Positions 1 through 7,741 of a DNA stretch of 64,000 nucleotides are shown piece after piece. Within the stretch, counting starts at the first letter, position 1; each line of letters opens with the position of its first letter. Origin of the DNA: Pelagibacteraceae bacterium AG-359-E06 (GTDB lineage Bacteria; Pseudomonadota; Alphaproteobacteria; Pelagibacterales; Pelagibacteraceae); NCBI GenBank assembly GCA_003280495.1, contig QCET01000004.1:1-64000 (forward strand), given 5' to 3'. The position numbers and the translations under genes were made by a program. Below the pieces are notes generated by a model, which made no database searches, was not told the origin of the DNA, and saw only the letters and a program-made list of their open reading frames with translations.

Positions 1-33
1 TTAAGCCTAAATTTTGATTTTTTTCTTTCTATT

Positions 34-50
34 GCCGCCACAGCGCCGCC
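34..50. repeat. GC-rich 17-bp repeat, copy A
   Basis: Reads GCCGCCACAGCGCCGCC. It is one of four copies in the first 2.4 kb (others at 897, 1092 and 2351) and differs from copy D at one base. It lies about 40 bp past the stop codon of the 90-aa membrane protein gene, so it closes the left gene block. The motif is about 80% G+C in a sequence that is otherwise around 30%. Function unknown; it may be a recombination or packaging site of a cassette. Confidence 0.7.
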
Positions 51-89
51 ATTTTAAAGGTGTTGTCGCATACACGTTACTAGAAATTA

Positions 90-362
90 TTACAAAAATC
101 GTAAGAAGCTTAATATATAGAATAAAATAATAAAAATAAATATATATATAAATACATATCTCAAATATTTTTTAAGATTCTGGATAGGTTGATCTGAGAC
201 AATACATGCAGAGAAGTAAGACGAAATAAAAAAAAGTAAAATGAAAGCTGCAAGCTCGTTTCCACTTCTTTCAAGACTCTGGTAGAATGGTAAATGTTTG
301 CCAAAGATAGCAAAACTTCCGTTTATAATAAAAACTAACGTTATACCTAATGCTAACCTCAT
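90..362 (-). CDS. Small two- to three-segment membrane protein, unknown
   Basis: The 90-aa product is almost entirely hydrophobic: a segment at residues 3-20, a second at about 38-56 and a third at about 66-87, with a short basic loop (LKKYLR) before the last. No family is recognised. Its ATG overlaps the stop of the upstream 81-aa gene as ATGA, so the two are probably translated together. It is the last gene of a block bracketed by GC-rich repeats A and B next to a tRNA fragment. In such a setting a membrane-acting effector, toxin or immunity function is possible, but nothing in the sequence proves it. Confidence 0.6.
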   Translation of the reverse strand: MRLALGITLVFIINGSFAIFGKHLPFYQSLERSGNELAAFILLFFISSYFSACIVSDQPIQNLKKYLRYVFIYIFIFIILFYILSFLRFL

Positions 363-604
363 TTACTATCAAAGATAGGTCCTAAGAATAATGCACCTGG
401 TAAAAATGCTAACAGGAATAAACCTATAATATCTCCGTACCCCCAGCCATAGTCTCCAAAGTATTTGAAAATTGCATAAATTATAATTCCAACAAATCCA
501 CCTAATATTTGAGGAAACGTTATTAAATTATGTTTTAGCTTTTCATTTTCTTCTGCAAGTTCTTGGTTAGCTCTTAATAACTCTTTTTTTTCTTTATCTT
601 CCAT
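359..604 (-). CDS. Small coiled-coil/two-TM membrane protein, paralogue 1
   Basis: The 81-aa product begins with a charged helix (MEDKEKKELLRANQELAEEN, residues 1-20, heptad-like leucines) followed by two hydrophobic segments at about 30-48 and 56-76. The first 20 residues and the untranslated leader match the neighbouring gene at 629-874 almost exactly, while the membrane parts have diverged, so this is a tandem duplication. An AAGG-like ribosome site precedes the ATG. Family unknown. The design, a soluble helix attached to a hairpin of two membrane helices, suggests a small membrane effector or scaffold, but this is inference. Confidence 0.65.
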   Translation of the reverse strand: MEDKEKKELLRANQELAEENEKLKHNLITFPQILGGFVGIIIYAIFKYFGDYGWGYGDIIGLFLLAFLPGALFLGPIFDSK

Positions 605-628
605 TACAACCTTTTCTTATGTTTTTCC

Positions 629-874
629 TTAGTCTAATTTATTAAATAATACCATGCCTATTATCATGGCAGGACAAACGAATATTATTATTCCAAAAAT
701 ATCTACAATTACCCAATCATAATTTCCAATCGACTTAATTAAAATATAAATTATTAAGCCAATACATCCTCCAATTATTTGAGATGGACTTAAATAATAT
801 TTTGCCATTCTTCTATTTTCTTCTGCAAGTTCCTGGTTAGCTCTTAATAACTCTTCTTTTTCTTTATCTTCCAT
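629..874 (-). CDS. Small coiled-coil/two-TM membrane protein, paralogue 2
   Basis: The 81-aa product has the same layout as its neighbour at 359-604: charged helix MEDKEKEELLRANQELAEEN, then two membrane segments at about 30-49 and 55-77. It is the first gene of the three-gene block, and repeat copy B lies directly upstream of its ribosome-binding region. Only the N-terminal helix and the leader are conserved between the two copies, which suggests that the helix binds a common partner while the membrane part varies. No known family is recognised. Confidence 0.65.
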   Translation of the reverse strand: MEDKEKEELLRANQELAEENRRMAKYYLSPSQIIGGCIGLIIYILIKSIGNYDWVIVDIFGIIIFVCPAMIIGMVLFNKLD

Positions 875-896
875 TACAACCTTTCCTTATGCTACC

Positions 897-913
897 GACG
901 CCACAGCGACGCC
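897..913. repeat. GC-rich 17-bp repeat, copy B
   Basis: Reads GACGCCACAGCGACGCC. It sits about 22 bp upstream of the start codon of the 81-aa gene at 629-874 and 47 bp from the 3' end of the tRNA-Ser fragment. Copy D has nearly the same distance (46 bp) to the intact tRNA-Ser, so repeat and tRNA piece appear to belong to one module. Confidence 0.75.
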
Positions 914-960
914 CAACAATATATTATTACATATAATTGATTATTCAATAACAAGAAAAT

Positions 961-1036
961 TGGCGGAGAGAGCGGGATTCGAACCCGCGAAAGAGTTGCC
1001 CCTTTACACACTTTCCAAGCGTGCGCCTTAAACCAC
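961..1036 (-). pseudogene. tRNA-Ser(GGA) 3' fragment (displaced attachment site)
   Basis: This 76-nt stretch matches the 3' part of the intact tRNA-Ser at 2414-2503, including the CCA, T arm, variable arm and anticodon arm. The first 61 positions are identical and there are two mismatches after that, at 1022 and 1030. Similarity stops at 1036, so the 5' acceptor strand and part of the D arm (14 nt) are missing and it cannot fold as a tRNA. A truncated 3' copy in the same orientation is the usual scar of site-specific integration into a tRNA gene. Confidence 0.9.
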
Positions 1037-1091
1037 AATTTAATAAAATCAATGACTTAATTAATAGTTTTTATTATTTTTTTGCTCTGTT

Positions 1092-1108
1092 GACGCCAGA
1101 GCGACACC
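1092..1108. repeat. GC-rich 17-bp repeat, copy C
   Basis: Reads GACGCCAGAGCGACACC and is the most diverged of the four copies (two changes from copy B). It lies 13 bp past the stop codon of the McrB-N/DUF3883 gene and so forms a direct-repeat pair with copy D on the other side of that gene. Confidence 0.65.
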
Positions 1109-1121
1109 AGATTTTTATTAC

Positions 1122-2336
1122 CTATAATCTGATTTCATATTGAGAGACGTTAACTTCTATTTTTTCTTCCTCTAGATATTTTAAAGGATTTTGAATTCTA
1201 GCTACAATTTTAACCTTATTTGTTAGAGCATTTTCAACTATATAAATGAAATAATTATCACCCTCTCTTTTAGCAGCTTCCCATTCATTTGCAGATATAT
1301 TGAATACTGTTTTACTTTTTTTTGCAGATTTAACTTCTATAAATATCTTGTCGCCTTTTTCATTGTATGAAGTAATATCCCAACCTGGATATTCTCTATT
1401 TTCATCATGATTATAAACTTTGCCAGCAAGTTCTGGCTTGTTCATTTTTTGTAACTTTTTAACTTCAAATTCAAAAACATAATCTTCTCCTGCTTTCCCA
1501 ATAGCCTTTGAGTCTTGAGATGCTTTCTTATATTTTGCCTTAGTTGATGTGGTCTCTTCTCTCTTTTTCTTTATTTTCTCTTTTGGTTGAAAATCAGGAA
1601 TTGCATAATCAAAATTTAATTCATCTTTTTTAGCTTGCTCTTTTTTTTCTAAAACTGACTCAGCACCAATATCAAAATTCTCAGATTTTGGATCATTTAC
1701 AATTTCATCATAAATACTGATGTATTTGGATAGATCTTCACTGAGTTCTTTTTCAGTTAAATTTAAGAGATCATATTCTTTTGTAAAAAATGATCCTTTT
1801 TCAAACAACAAAGTTAAATTTCTTGATGTACCAGAAATAGGTTCCTCAAAACTCAAATCATCTTCAAGTAAATCAATATTTATATCTAGATTACCTGGAT
1901 CCAAGTGCTTGAATAAATTAGACCAATTACGTGTGAATATATCTATTTTTTCAACTGCCTCCTTTTTCATCCCATATAAATCTTGAAATTGTGTTCCTGC
2001 TACTGCAACTGACAAATATAATTTCTTAGCAGATCTAGAGAAAAGATATGCCAAGTAATAACCTTCTGTAGCTGTTTCTGTAATACTTTTGTCCATAACC
2101 GTAAGCCATGGACCTGGTCTAAGATTTCCTTTTCCTACTGATGAATCAACTAAATACTTTTTATTATTTACTCTCTTTTCAATTTCGTTTTTCCATTTTG
2201 TTTCAACAAGATCATAAACATCATGATCTTTCCTCATCACTTTTATCTTTGCTCCAGTTTTAGATTCTGTCTCGCAAAACTCTCTGTACTTTATCCAGTT
2301 ATTTGAGATTTCCTGTAATATTTTAGCTAGGTCCAT
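1122..2336 (-). CDS. McrB-N/DUF3883 protein, candidate modification-dependent nuclease
   Basis: The 404-aa product has an N-terminal region (about 1-190) resembling the DNA-binding domain of McrB-type restriction proteins (MrcB_N), with the pattern GPWLTVMD...GYYLAYLFS...LYLSV. A charged linker follows (about 215-280). The C-terminal DUF3883 (NO VEIN-like) domain, about 285-395, carries GKAGEDYVFEFE, then GWDITSY and FIEVKSAKK, which fits a D-x(n)-ExK nuclease core. Family knowledge points to sensing and cutting modified DNA, that is, phage defence of type IV restriction style. There is no McrB GTPase or McrC partner, so it would act alone. It is the only gene between repeats C and D beside the tRNA-Ser. 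Domain calls are from memory of motifs. Confidence 0.75.
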   Translation of the reverse strand: MDLAKILQEISNNWIKYREFCETESKTGAKIKVMRKDHDVYDLVETKWKNEIEKRVNNKKYLVDSSVGKGNLRPGPWLTVMDKSITETATEGYYLAYLFSRSAKKLYLSVAVAGTQFQDLYGMKKEAVEKIDIFTRNWSNLFKHLDPGNLDINIDLLEDDLSFEEPISGTSRNLTLLFEKGSFFTKEYDLLNLTEKELSEDLSKYISIYDEIVNDPKSENFDIGAESVLEKKEQAKKDELNFDYAIPDFQPKEKIKKKREETTSTKAKYKKASQDSKAIGKAGEDYVFEFEVKKLQKMNKPELAGKVYNHDENREYPGWDITSYNEKGDKIFIEVKSAKKSKTVFNISANEWEAAKREGDNYFIYIVENALTNKVKIVARIQNPLKYLEEEKIEVNVSQYEIRL

Positions 2337-2350
2337 AATTAATTATTTTC

Positions 2351-2367
2351 GCCGCCACAGCGACGCC
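2351..2367. repeat. GC-rich 17-bp repeat, copy D
   Basis: Reads GCCGCCACAGCGACGCC. It lies about 14 bp before the start codon of the McrB-N/DUF3883 gene and 46 bp from the 3' end of tRNA-Ser. Being so close to the ATG it would be in the gene's leader, so a role in translation or transcription cannot be excluded. Confidence 0.75.
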
Positions 2368-2413
2368 AGAATATAAATTAACGTAAAATTATCTTGCTGA
2401 AAAGTTAATAATT

Positions 2414-2503
2414 TGGCGGAGAGAGCGGGATTCGAACCCGCGAAAGAGTTGCCCCTTTACACACTTTCCAAGCGCGCGCCTTCAACCACTCGGCCACCTC
2501 TCC
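2414..2503 (-). tRNA. tRNA-Ser(GGA)
   Basis: On the minus strand the gene begins GGAGAGGTGGCCGAGTGG and ends in an encoded CCA. The anticodon loop contains TTGGAAA, giving anticodon GGA (UCC/UCU codons). The long variable arm expected of serine tRNAs is present, as is GGTTCGAATCC in the T arm. About 90 nt in all; ends could be off by one base. It is the integration site of the accessory cassettes that lie downstream of its 3' end. Confidence 0.95.
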
Positions 2504-2506
2504 TAT

Positions 2507-3400
2507 CTATTTATATAACCTTAAAATTGCTCTAAAACAAAATTTTAATTTTAAAATAAATCTTTCTATATTTGTCATATATTTATATTTAAATATCTTT
2601 TTACTAACTAAATTATCTTTTGAGAATTTACATACATATCTACCTGACAACATCATCTTCTTTCTTCTGTAAAAATAATTATTGGTAGAATGGATCAAAA
2701 AACATCCTTCATCAACAGATTGTTTATTTTTTGGTATTAATGTAAGATTATATCTATCCATATTAAGACCGTGCCATCCAACAGCTGACATTTCTGTAAT
2801 ACCATAAAACGTCATATAATTTTTTCCATTCCAATTAAATTTCCACCATTTTGTTTTAATGAATTTTTTAAACTCAGATTTATCATATATCCAGCAACAA
2901 TAATAAGGATAACTAACTACAAAAAATTTCTTATTATGAACATTTATATAATTTTGTAATTTTTTTTGAGAGTGGATTGAATAATATTTTTTGTTTCCTT
3001 TTTCTAGCACTAAAAAACCAGTATTAAAATTTTGTTTCTTGAGTATAGGATTATATTTTTTCCAATAATTAAAATTTTTTTGATTGAAAATTATGTCATG
3101 TTCTTTGTACATAAAGTAATCATAATTATTGATCTGTTTTTCCATATACTTTCTTACTACCCAAGTCAGGTATCCTTTTTCTAAATCACCATTATTTAAC
3201 TTATGTTTAATTATTTTATGATTTAAATTTTTGTTATCAAGATAATCATTATGCGTATGAATATAAACATCTGCCTTATATTTAAGTGAGGCTAATGCTA
3301 ATAGGCTTTTTTTTAAAAAAAAAATTTTATTTCTATTTAATGGTTTCTCTTTTCTTTCGGGACTTGGATTATAAAAAGGTATGTGCACTGCGATTTTCAT
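2507..3400 (-). CDS. Putative glycosyltransferase-like protein
   Basis: The start chosen is ATG at 3400 (297 aa), giving MKIAVHIPFYNPS. An upstream TTG at 3433 would add 11 residues but looks less likely. The product has the feel of a GT-A nucleotide-sugar protein: an opening beta strand AVHIPFYN, a region YDYFMYKEHDIIF (about 105-118) with an acidic EHD that could serve as a metal site, and aromatic-rich blocks around 165-200. No specific family is recognised. It stands beside a sugar-nucleotide dehydratase, a GT17-like enzyme and a methyltransferase, so a role in surface polysaccharide is inferred. The 3' end almost touches the tRNA-Ser. Confidence 0.5.
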   Translation of the reverse strand: MKIAVHIPFYNPSPERKEKPLNRNKIFFLKKSLLALASLKYKADVYIHTHNDYLDNKNLNHKIIKHKLNNGDLEKGYLTWVVRKYMEKQINNYDYFMYKEHDIIFNQKNFNYWKKYNPILKKQNFNTGFLVLEKGNKKYYSIHSQKKLQNYINVHNKKFFVVSYPYYCCWIYDKSEFKKFIKTKWWKFNWNGKNYMTFYGITEMSAVGWHGLNMDRYNLTLIPKNKQSVDEGCFLIHSTNNYFYRRKKMMLSGRYVCKFSKDNLVSKKIFKYKYMTNIERFILKLKFCFRAILRLYK

Positions 3401-3486
3401 GACAAGAAACTTATAATATAAAAAATTAGTCAAATATATGTTTATTATTAATTGATTAAATATCGTAATAATAATATTTAAATATA

Positions 3487-4452
3487 ATGAAAATTTTTAT
3501 CACCGGTGGAGCTGGTTTTATTGGATCTCATATATGTGAAAAATTATATTTCAATATGCCAAATTCTAAGATTTTAATTTTAGATAAACTTACATATGCC
3601 GCTAATAAAAGTTTTTTATCAAAAATTTTAAAAGACAAAAAAAGAGTTAGGTTTTTGCAGTCCGATATTATTGATAATAAGAAGTACAAAAATTTAATTA
3701 AAAATTTTGATTTAGCGATAAATGTTGCTGCTGAAAGTCACGTAGATAGATCTTTTACAAATTCAACATTATTTACAAAAACAAATACCTTTGGTGCACA
3801 TATTTTTTTTCAAACTTGTTTAAATTCAAAAGTAAAAAAAATTATTCATGTAAGTACAGATGAAGTTTATGGTGAAAAATTGTCAGGCAGCTTTAAAGAG
3901 AATGATAAACTAAATCCCACTAACCCTTACTCTGCCTCAAAAGCAGCTGCAGAAATAATAATTAATTCATACAAGTACCATCTAAAATCAAATATTTTGA
4001 TTGTAAGAGGAAATAATATTTTTGGCAAACGCCAGTATCCAGAAAAACTTATACCCTCATGTATTTATAACCTGTTAAAAAATAAACCGATAAGATTACA
4101 TGGAAATGGCAAACATATAAGATGCTATTTATCTGTAAATGATTTTGCAGATGCCGTTTATTTATTAATAAAAAAAAAAAAGATTGGAACCTATAATATT
4201 GGGAACAACAAATATTACAGAAATATAGATGTTGCTAAGTTAATTTGTCGAAATCTAAATTTTAATCCAAAAAAATTTATAAAGTTTATTAAAGACAGAC
4301 CTTTTAATGACAAAAGATACTCTATTAATATTTCAAAAATTAAAACTTTAGGTTGGAAACCAAAAAGAAATTTAAATAGTGAAATAAAAAGTATTATAAA
4401 ATGGTATTCAAATAATTATAAAATCTTTAAATTTAAGATATCCAATCTTTAA
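3487..4452 (+). CDS. dTDP-glucose 4,6-dehydratase-type SDR enzyme
   Basis: The 321-aa extended short-chain dehydrogenase has the NAD-binding motif GGAGFIGSH (residues 7-15), AAESHVDRS, the STDEVYGE segment with the Asp-Glu pair used by 4,6-dehydratases, and YSASKAAAE with the catalytic Tyr-x3-Lys. These fit RmlB-type enzymes, which turn dTDP-glucose into the 4-keto-6-deoxy sugar for glycan synthesis in the cytoplasm. It is slightly shorter than typical RmlB (about 350), so another NDP-hexose dehydratase is possible. No rmlA, C or D lies nearby. It is the lone plus-strand gene among minus-strand glycan genes and its end overlaps the GT17-like gene tail-to-tail by 20 bp. Confidence 0.8.
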   Translation: MKIFITGGAGFIGSHICEKLYFNMPNSKILILDKLTYAANKSFLSKILKDKKRVRFLQSDIIDNKKYKNLIKNFDLAINVAAESHVDRSFTNSTLFTKTNTFGAHIFFQTCLNSKVKKIIHVSTDEVYGEKLSGSFKENDKLNPTNPYSASKAAAEIIINSYKYHLKSNILIVRGNNIFGKRQYPEKLIPSCIYNLLKNKPIRLHGNGKHIRCYLSVNDFADAVYLLIKKKKIGTYNIGNNKYYRNIDVAKLICRNLNFNPKKFIKFIKDRPFNDKRYSINISKIKTLGWKPKRNLNSEIKSIIKWYSNNYKIFKFKISNL

Positions 4453-5245
4453 ACATATTTTTATTATGCAAAATATACTCTGGTAAATATGTGCTGTTCA
4501 TTGGAATTTTTTCAAATTTCTTATTTGACTCATATAAATCCTCAAGATTATTAATTTTACTTTTGATTTGCTCGATATTTTTAAATTTATCCAAATTGAA
4601 TTCTTGATGAGGAGATGAACTAATTTTGTTGGCTATTTCTTCTGCAGTCATTAAATAGGAGAAATGCCAACCCCCTTGATCAATCTTAAAAATTTTTTTA
4701 AATTTATCGAAACGCCAAAAAGGTAAAAAGGAATTTTTTAAAACAATACTTCGCAATTTTTTAAAACTTTTTAAATATTTTTTTAATATTGCTCTACTAC
4801 CTTCCCAATGATTTTTAGATGAAGTAAGGATATTTAATTTATAATAGTATAAATATTGTAAAAAAATTCCCACAGATCCTCTTAATAACTTTCTTTTATG
4901 TTGTTCATTAAAATAAGTTAAATTTGGAATTTCATCGGCGTCTGAAAAAATTATAATGTCATTATCATCTGCCTTCGATAGTCCTTTTAACAAAAAATCT
5001 CTTTGATAATCTTGTCTTTGCCAACCTGATAAATTTTTAGGAAAACTCTCTAATTTAAGATATATTATTTTGTTTCTAAACTTTTCTACTGAATCAATAT
5101 TAAATTTAAAATTTTTTTTTCTACCCATGTGATCTTCTCCAGACTCACATATTACAAAATAATCGACATAACTATTTAAAGTATTTAACCTAATTTTTGT
5201 GAGTAAATTTTCATTATTAAAAATAATACAATCAAAGATTTTCAT
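4433..5245 (-). CDS. Glycosyltransferase family 17-like protein
   Basis: The 270-aa product shows features of GT17 (beta-1,4-N-acetylglucosaminyltransferase-like): an N-terminal FDCIIFNNE with a following CESGEDHMG, then GWQRQDYQRD and the acidic IIIFSDADEIP (about 97-107), which would bind the metal-nucleotide sugar. The substrate is unknown; in bacteria such proteins belong to surface glycan loci. The gene overlaps the upstream methyltransferase gene by 14 bp and forms the end of the long minus-strand run that starts at about 15.4 kb, so it may be co-transcribed with lepA and pheT. Confidence 0.75.
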   Translation of the reverse strand: MKIFDCIIFNNENLLTKIRLNTLNSYVDYFVICESGEDHMGRKKNFKFNIDSVEKFRNKIIYLKLESFPKNLSGWQRQDYQRDFLLKGLSKADDNDIIIFSDADEIPNLTYFNEQHKRKLLRGSVGIFLQYLYYYKLNILTSSKNHWEGSRAILKKYLKSFKKLRSIVLKNSFLPFWRFDKFKKIFKIDQGGWHFSYLMTAEEIANKISSSPHQEFNLDKFKNIEQIKSKINNLEDLYESNKKFEKIPMNSTYLPEYILHNKNMFKDWIS

Positions 5246-5936
5246 TTTTTTTTATTATAATTACCCCGTTATTTGCTATGTTATTTTCATGATAAATATC
5301 AATTAATGAAAACAAAATATTTTTTTGTTGAAAATATTCAATAAATTTATTTTTGTCCTTAAAATAAATATCTTCAATGATATAAATACCATCATGCTTA
5401 AGTTTTGAAAATGTATTGTCAAACAAACATATATTTGCACTAAAAGTGTGTAATGCATCATCTAAAATAACATCAAATTCATTACAGCCTATTTTTTTTA
5501 GCATTTCTCTTATAGTATCAGGCTTAGTTTGATCAACAAAAAAAGTTTTTATACGTTCTTCATTTGTTAAAATATCCTTGTCAATATCTGCTCCGTAAAT
5601 TTGAGCATTAGGAAAATAATCACGCCATGCTCTTAAAGATGCTAAGGGTTTACCATCACTGCCCATATTACTTAATAATTCAGTATTATTCGAACCAAGA
5701 CCAACTTCCAAAAAATTTTTTATATAGTCTCTTTTATCTGAAAATATTGAGGAATATAAATTAGCAAAATTATGGTGTTTATTTAAATTACCTTTATCAC
5801 TTCCATATTTTGTCATTAATTTTTCTAACTCTTTTGAAACGTTTGCGTGAACTAAATAATTTAAGTCTGTATTTTCCTTGCCAAAAAACTTCAGCTTGTA
5901 ATTAATTACTCTTTTAATCTGCCTTATAAACCTCAT
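5232..5936 (-). CDS. Class I SAM-dependent methyltransferase
   Basis: The start chosen is ATG at 5936, overlapping the lepA stop by one base; a TTG one codon upstream is possible. The 234-aa product has FLEVGLGSNN (SAM motif I, about 73-82), YGADIDKD (motif II acid) and EFDVILDDALHTFS followed by DGIYIIEDI, the pattern of class I methyltransferases of the cephalosporin-hydroxylase/macrocin-methyltransferase type that act on sugars. The segment LMTKYGSDKG near residue 40 is typical of this group. It probably methylates a sugar made by the neighbouring glycan enzymes. The target cannot be told from sequence. Confidence 0.7.
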   Translation of the reverse strand: MRFIRQIKRVINYKLKFFGKENTDLNYLVHANVSKELEKLMTKYGSDKGNLNKHHNFANLYSSIFSDKRDYIKNFLEVGLGSNNTELLSNMGSDGKPLASLRAWRDYFPNAQIYGADIDKDILTNEERIKTFFVDQTKPDTIREMLKKIGCNEFDVILDDALHTFSANICLFDNTFSKLKHDGIYIIEDIYFKDKNKFIEYFQQKNILFSLIDIYHENNIANNGVIIIKKNENL

Positions 5937-7741
5937 CAATTATCCTTATTAATTTTCAAAACACCTATGAATGCTTCCTGGGGAATTTCAACACTTCCAA
6001 ATTGCTTCATTCTAGCTTTACCTTTTTTTTGTTTATCTAATAACTTTCTTTTTCTATCTCTAGCACCGCCGCCATGAATTTTTGTAAGCACATCTTTTTT
6101 ATATCCTTTTATAGTTTCTCTAGCTACAATTTTGCCTCCAAGCGCAGCTTGAATCGGTATTTGAAATTGATGTCTTGGTATTAAATCTTTTAGTTTTTCG
6201 CAAACCAATCTGCCTTGTTTTGCTGCAAAATCTTTATGAATAATCATGGATAAAGCATCTACTGGTTCTGAATTGACTAATATACTTAGCTTCGTTAAAT
6301 CTCCCGGTTGATAACCTAAAAGTTCATAATCAAAACTGGCATAACCACTTGATATTGATTTTATCCTGTCGTAAAAATCAAAAACTACCTCGTTAAGAGG
6401 CATCTCATATTTTAATACCGCACGTGATCCTGAGTAACTTAAGTTTTTTTGAATACCTCTTTTTTCTTCACATAGCTTTATTATCGACCCTAAATATTCA
6501 TCCGGAGTAATCAATGTTGCACTTATCCATGGCTCATTTATTTCTTTAATTAAATTTGGTTCAGGCATGTTTGAAGGGTTTTGTAAATCAATTATCTCAC
6601 CATCATTTTTTTCTAGTTTGTAAACAACTCCGGGAGTTGTTGTGATCAAATTAATACCATACTCTCTGCTTAATCTTTGTACTACAATTTCAAGATGTAA
6701 TAAGCCTAAAAAACCACATCTAAATCCTAATCCTAATGCTGAAGAATTTTCAGGTTCATATGAAATAGACGAGTCATTTAATTTTAATTTTGCGATACTA
6801 TCCTTTAATAAACTGTATTCAGAACTGTCTACTGGAAACAAACCACAAAATACAACGGGTTTACTAGGCTTAAATCCAGGTAACGGTTTATCTGTTGGGA
6901 GCTTTGCGTGAGTAATTGTATCTCCAACCTTCGTGTCTGAAAGATCTTTAATACCAGTTACTATAAAACCAATTTCACCCGGGCCTATTTCATCACAATC
7001 CACAGGCTTTGGTGTAAAATATCCAACTTTTTCTACTTGGTATTTTGATCCAGAAGACATCATCATAATTTGATCATTTCTTTTTATTTTACCATCTATC
7101 ACACGTACTAAAGTAACAACACCAAGGTAACTATCATACCAACTATCAACTAATAAAGCTGATAATTTGTTTTCTACAATTCCTGAAGGAGATGGAAGTT
7201 TATTAATTATAGTAGATAAGATTTTATCGACACCCTCTCCTGTTTTACCAGATGCTAAAATAGACTCATTAGTATCTATACCAATAACGTCTTCAATCTG
7301 CTTTTTTACTCTATCGGGTTCAGATGCGGGAAGGTCAGATTTATTTAAAACAATAATTATTTCGTGATTATTTTCTATAGACTGATAAACATTTGCTAAG
7401 GTTTGAGCTTCAACCCCTTGCGTACTATCAACAACAAGTATTGAACCCTCACATGCAGCCAATGACCTGTTTACTTCGTAGCTAAAATCTACATGCCCAG
7501 GGGTATCTATAATATTCAAAATATAATTTTTATTATTTAATTTATATTTTAACCTAACGGTCTGAGCTTTAATTGTAATACCTCTCTCTCTCTCTATTTC
7601 CATAGAGTCCAAAACTTGATCTTTCATCTCCCTATCTGATAGACCTCCGCATAATTGAATTATACGATCTGCCAAAGTTGATTTACCATGATCGATGTGT
7701 GCGATAATTGAAAAATTTCTAATAAGTTTTATATCTGACAT
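5936..7741 (-). CDS. lepA: Elongation factor 4 (LepA)
   Basis: The 601-aa ribosome-associated GTPase is of normal family length. The G domain has AHIDHGKST (14-22), the switch II DTPGH and the NKSD base-recognition motif. EF-G-like domains follow, then the LepA-specific C-terminus with [12 protein letters not shown] and [10 protein letters not shown]. It is thought to help ribosomes in initiation or stalled elongation, especially in ionic or cold stress. The start overlaps the pheT stop by one base (TAATG), and it is followed without a gap by the methyltransferase and GT17-like genes, which ties glycan genes to a translation operon. Confidence 0.97.
   Translation of the reverse strand: MSDIKLIRNFSIIAHIDHGKSTLADRIIQLCGGLSDREMKDQVLDSMEIERERGITIKAQTVRLKYKLNNKNYILNIIDTPGHVDFSYEVNRSLAACEGSILVVDSTQGVEAQTLANVYQSIENNHEIIIVLNKSDLPASEPDRVKKQIEDVIGIDTNESILASGKTGEGVDKILSTIINKLPSPSGIVENKLSALLVDSWYDSYLGVVTLVRVIDGKIKRNDQIMMMSSGSKYQVEKVGYFTPKPVDCDEIGPGEIGFIVTGIKDLSDTKVGDTITHAKLPTDKPLPGFKPSKPVVFCGLFPVDSSEYSLLKDSIAKLKLNDSSISYEPENSSALGLGFRCGFLGLLHLEIVVQRLSREYGINLITTTPGVVYKLEKNDGEIIDLQNPSNMPEPNLIKEINEPWISATLITPDEYLGSIIKLCEEKRGIQKNLSYSGSRAVLKYEMPLNEVVFDFYDRIKSISSGYASFDYELLGYQPGDLTKLSILVNSEPVDALSMIIHKDFAAKQGRLVCEKLKDLIPRHQFQIPIQAALGGKIVARETIKGYKKDVLTKIHGGGARDRKRKLLDKQKKGKARMKQFGSVEIPQEAFIGVLKINKDN

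Larger units (their letters stand above)
961..2503 (-). mobile_element. Candidate single-gene cassette integrated at tRNA-Ser
   Basis: Intact tRNA-Ser (2414-2503), 46 bp, repeat D, the McrB-N/DUF3883 gene, repeat C, 55 bp and the tRNA 3' fragment (961-1036) follow one another in the tRNA's transcription direction. The duplicated tRNA end gives the expected two attachment sites. No integrase or recombinase is encoded, so mobilisation would need a helper in trans or an integrase that has been lost. A second unit of the same plan (repeat B, three genes, repeat A) continues to the left; its far tRNA fragment, if it exists, lies outside the window. Confidence 0.65.

Noticed and set aside
961-1036. 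Second functional tRNA-Ser gene
   Set aside because: The 5' acceptor strand and part of the D arm are missing, so no cloverleaf can form.
1720-1986. Plus-strand ORF of 88 aa within the McrB-N/DUF3883 gene
   Set aside because: It lies wholly inside a gene with clear domains on the other strand and has a low-complexity Ser-rich product.
34-2367. GC-rich repeats as integron attC sites or a CRISPR array
   Set aside because: They lack the long imperfect inverted structure of attC, no integron integrase is present, and spacing is irregular with genes between them.
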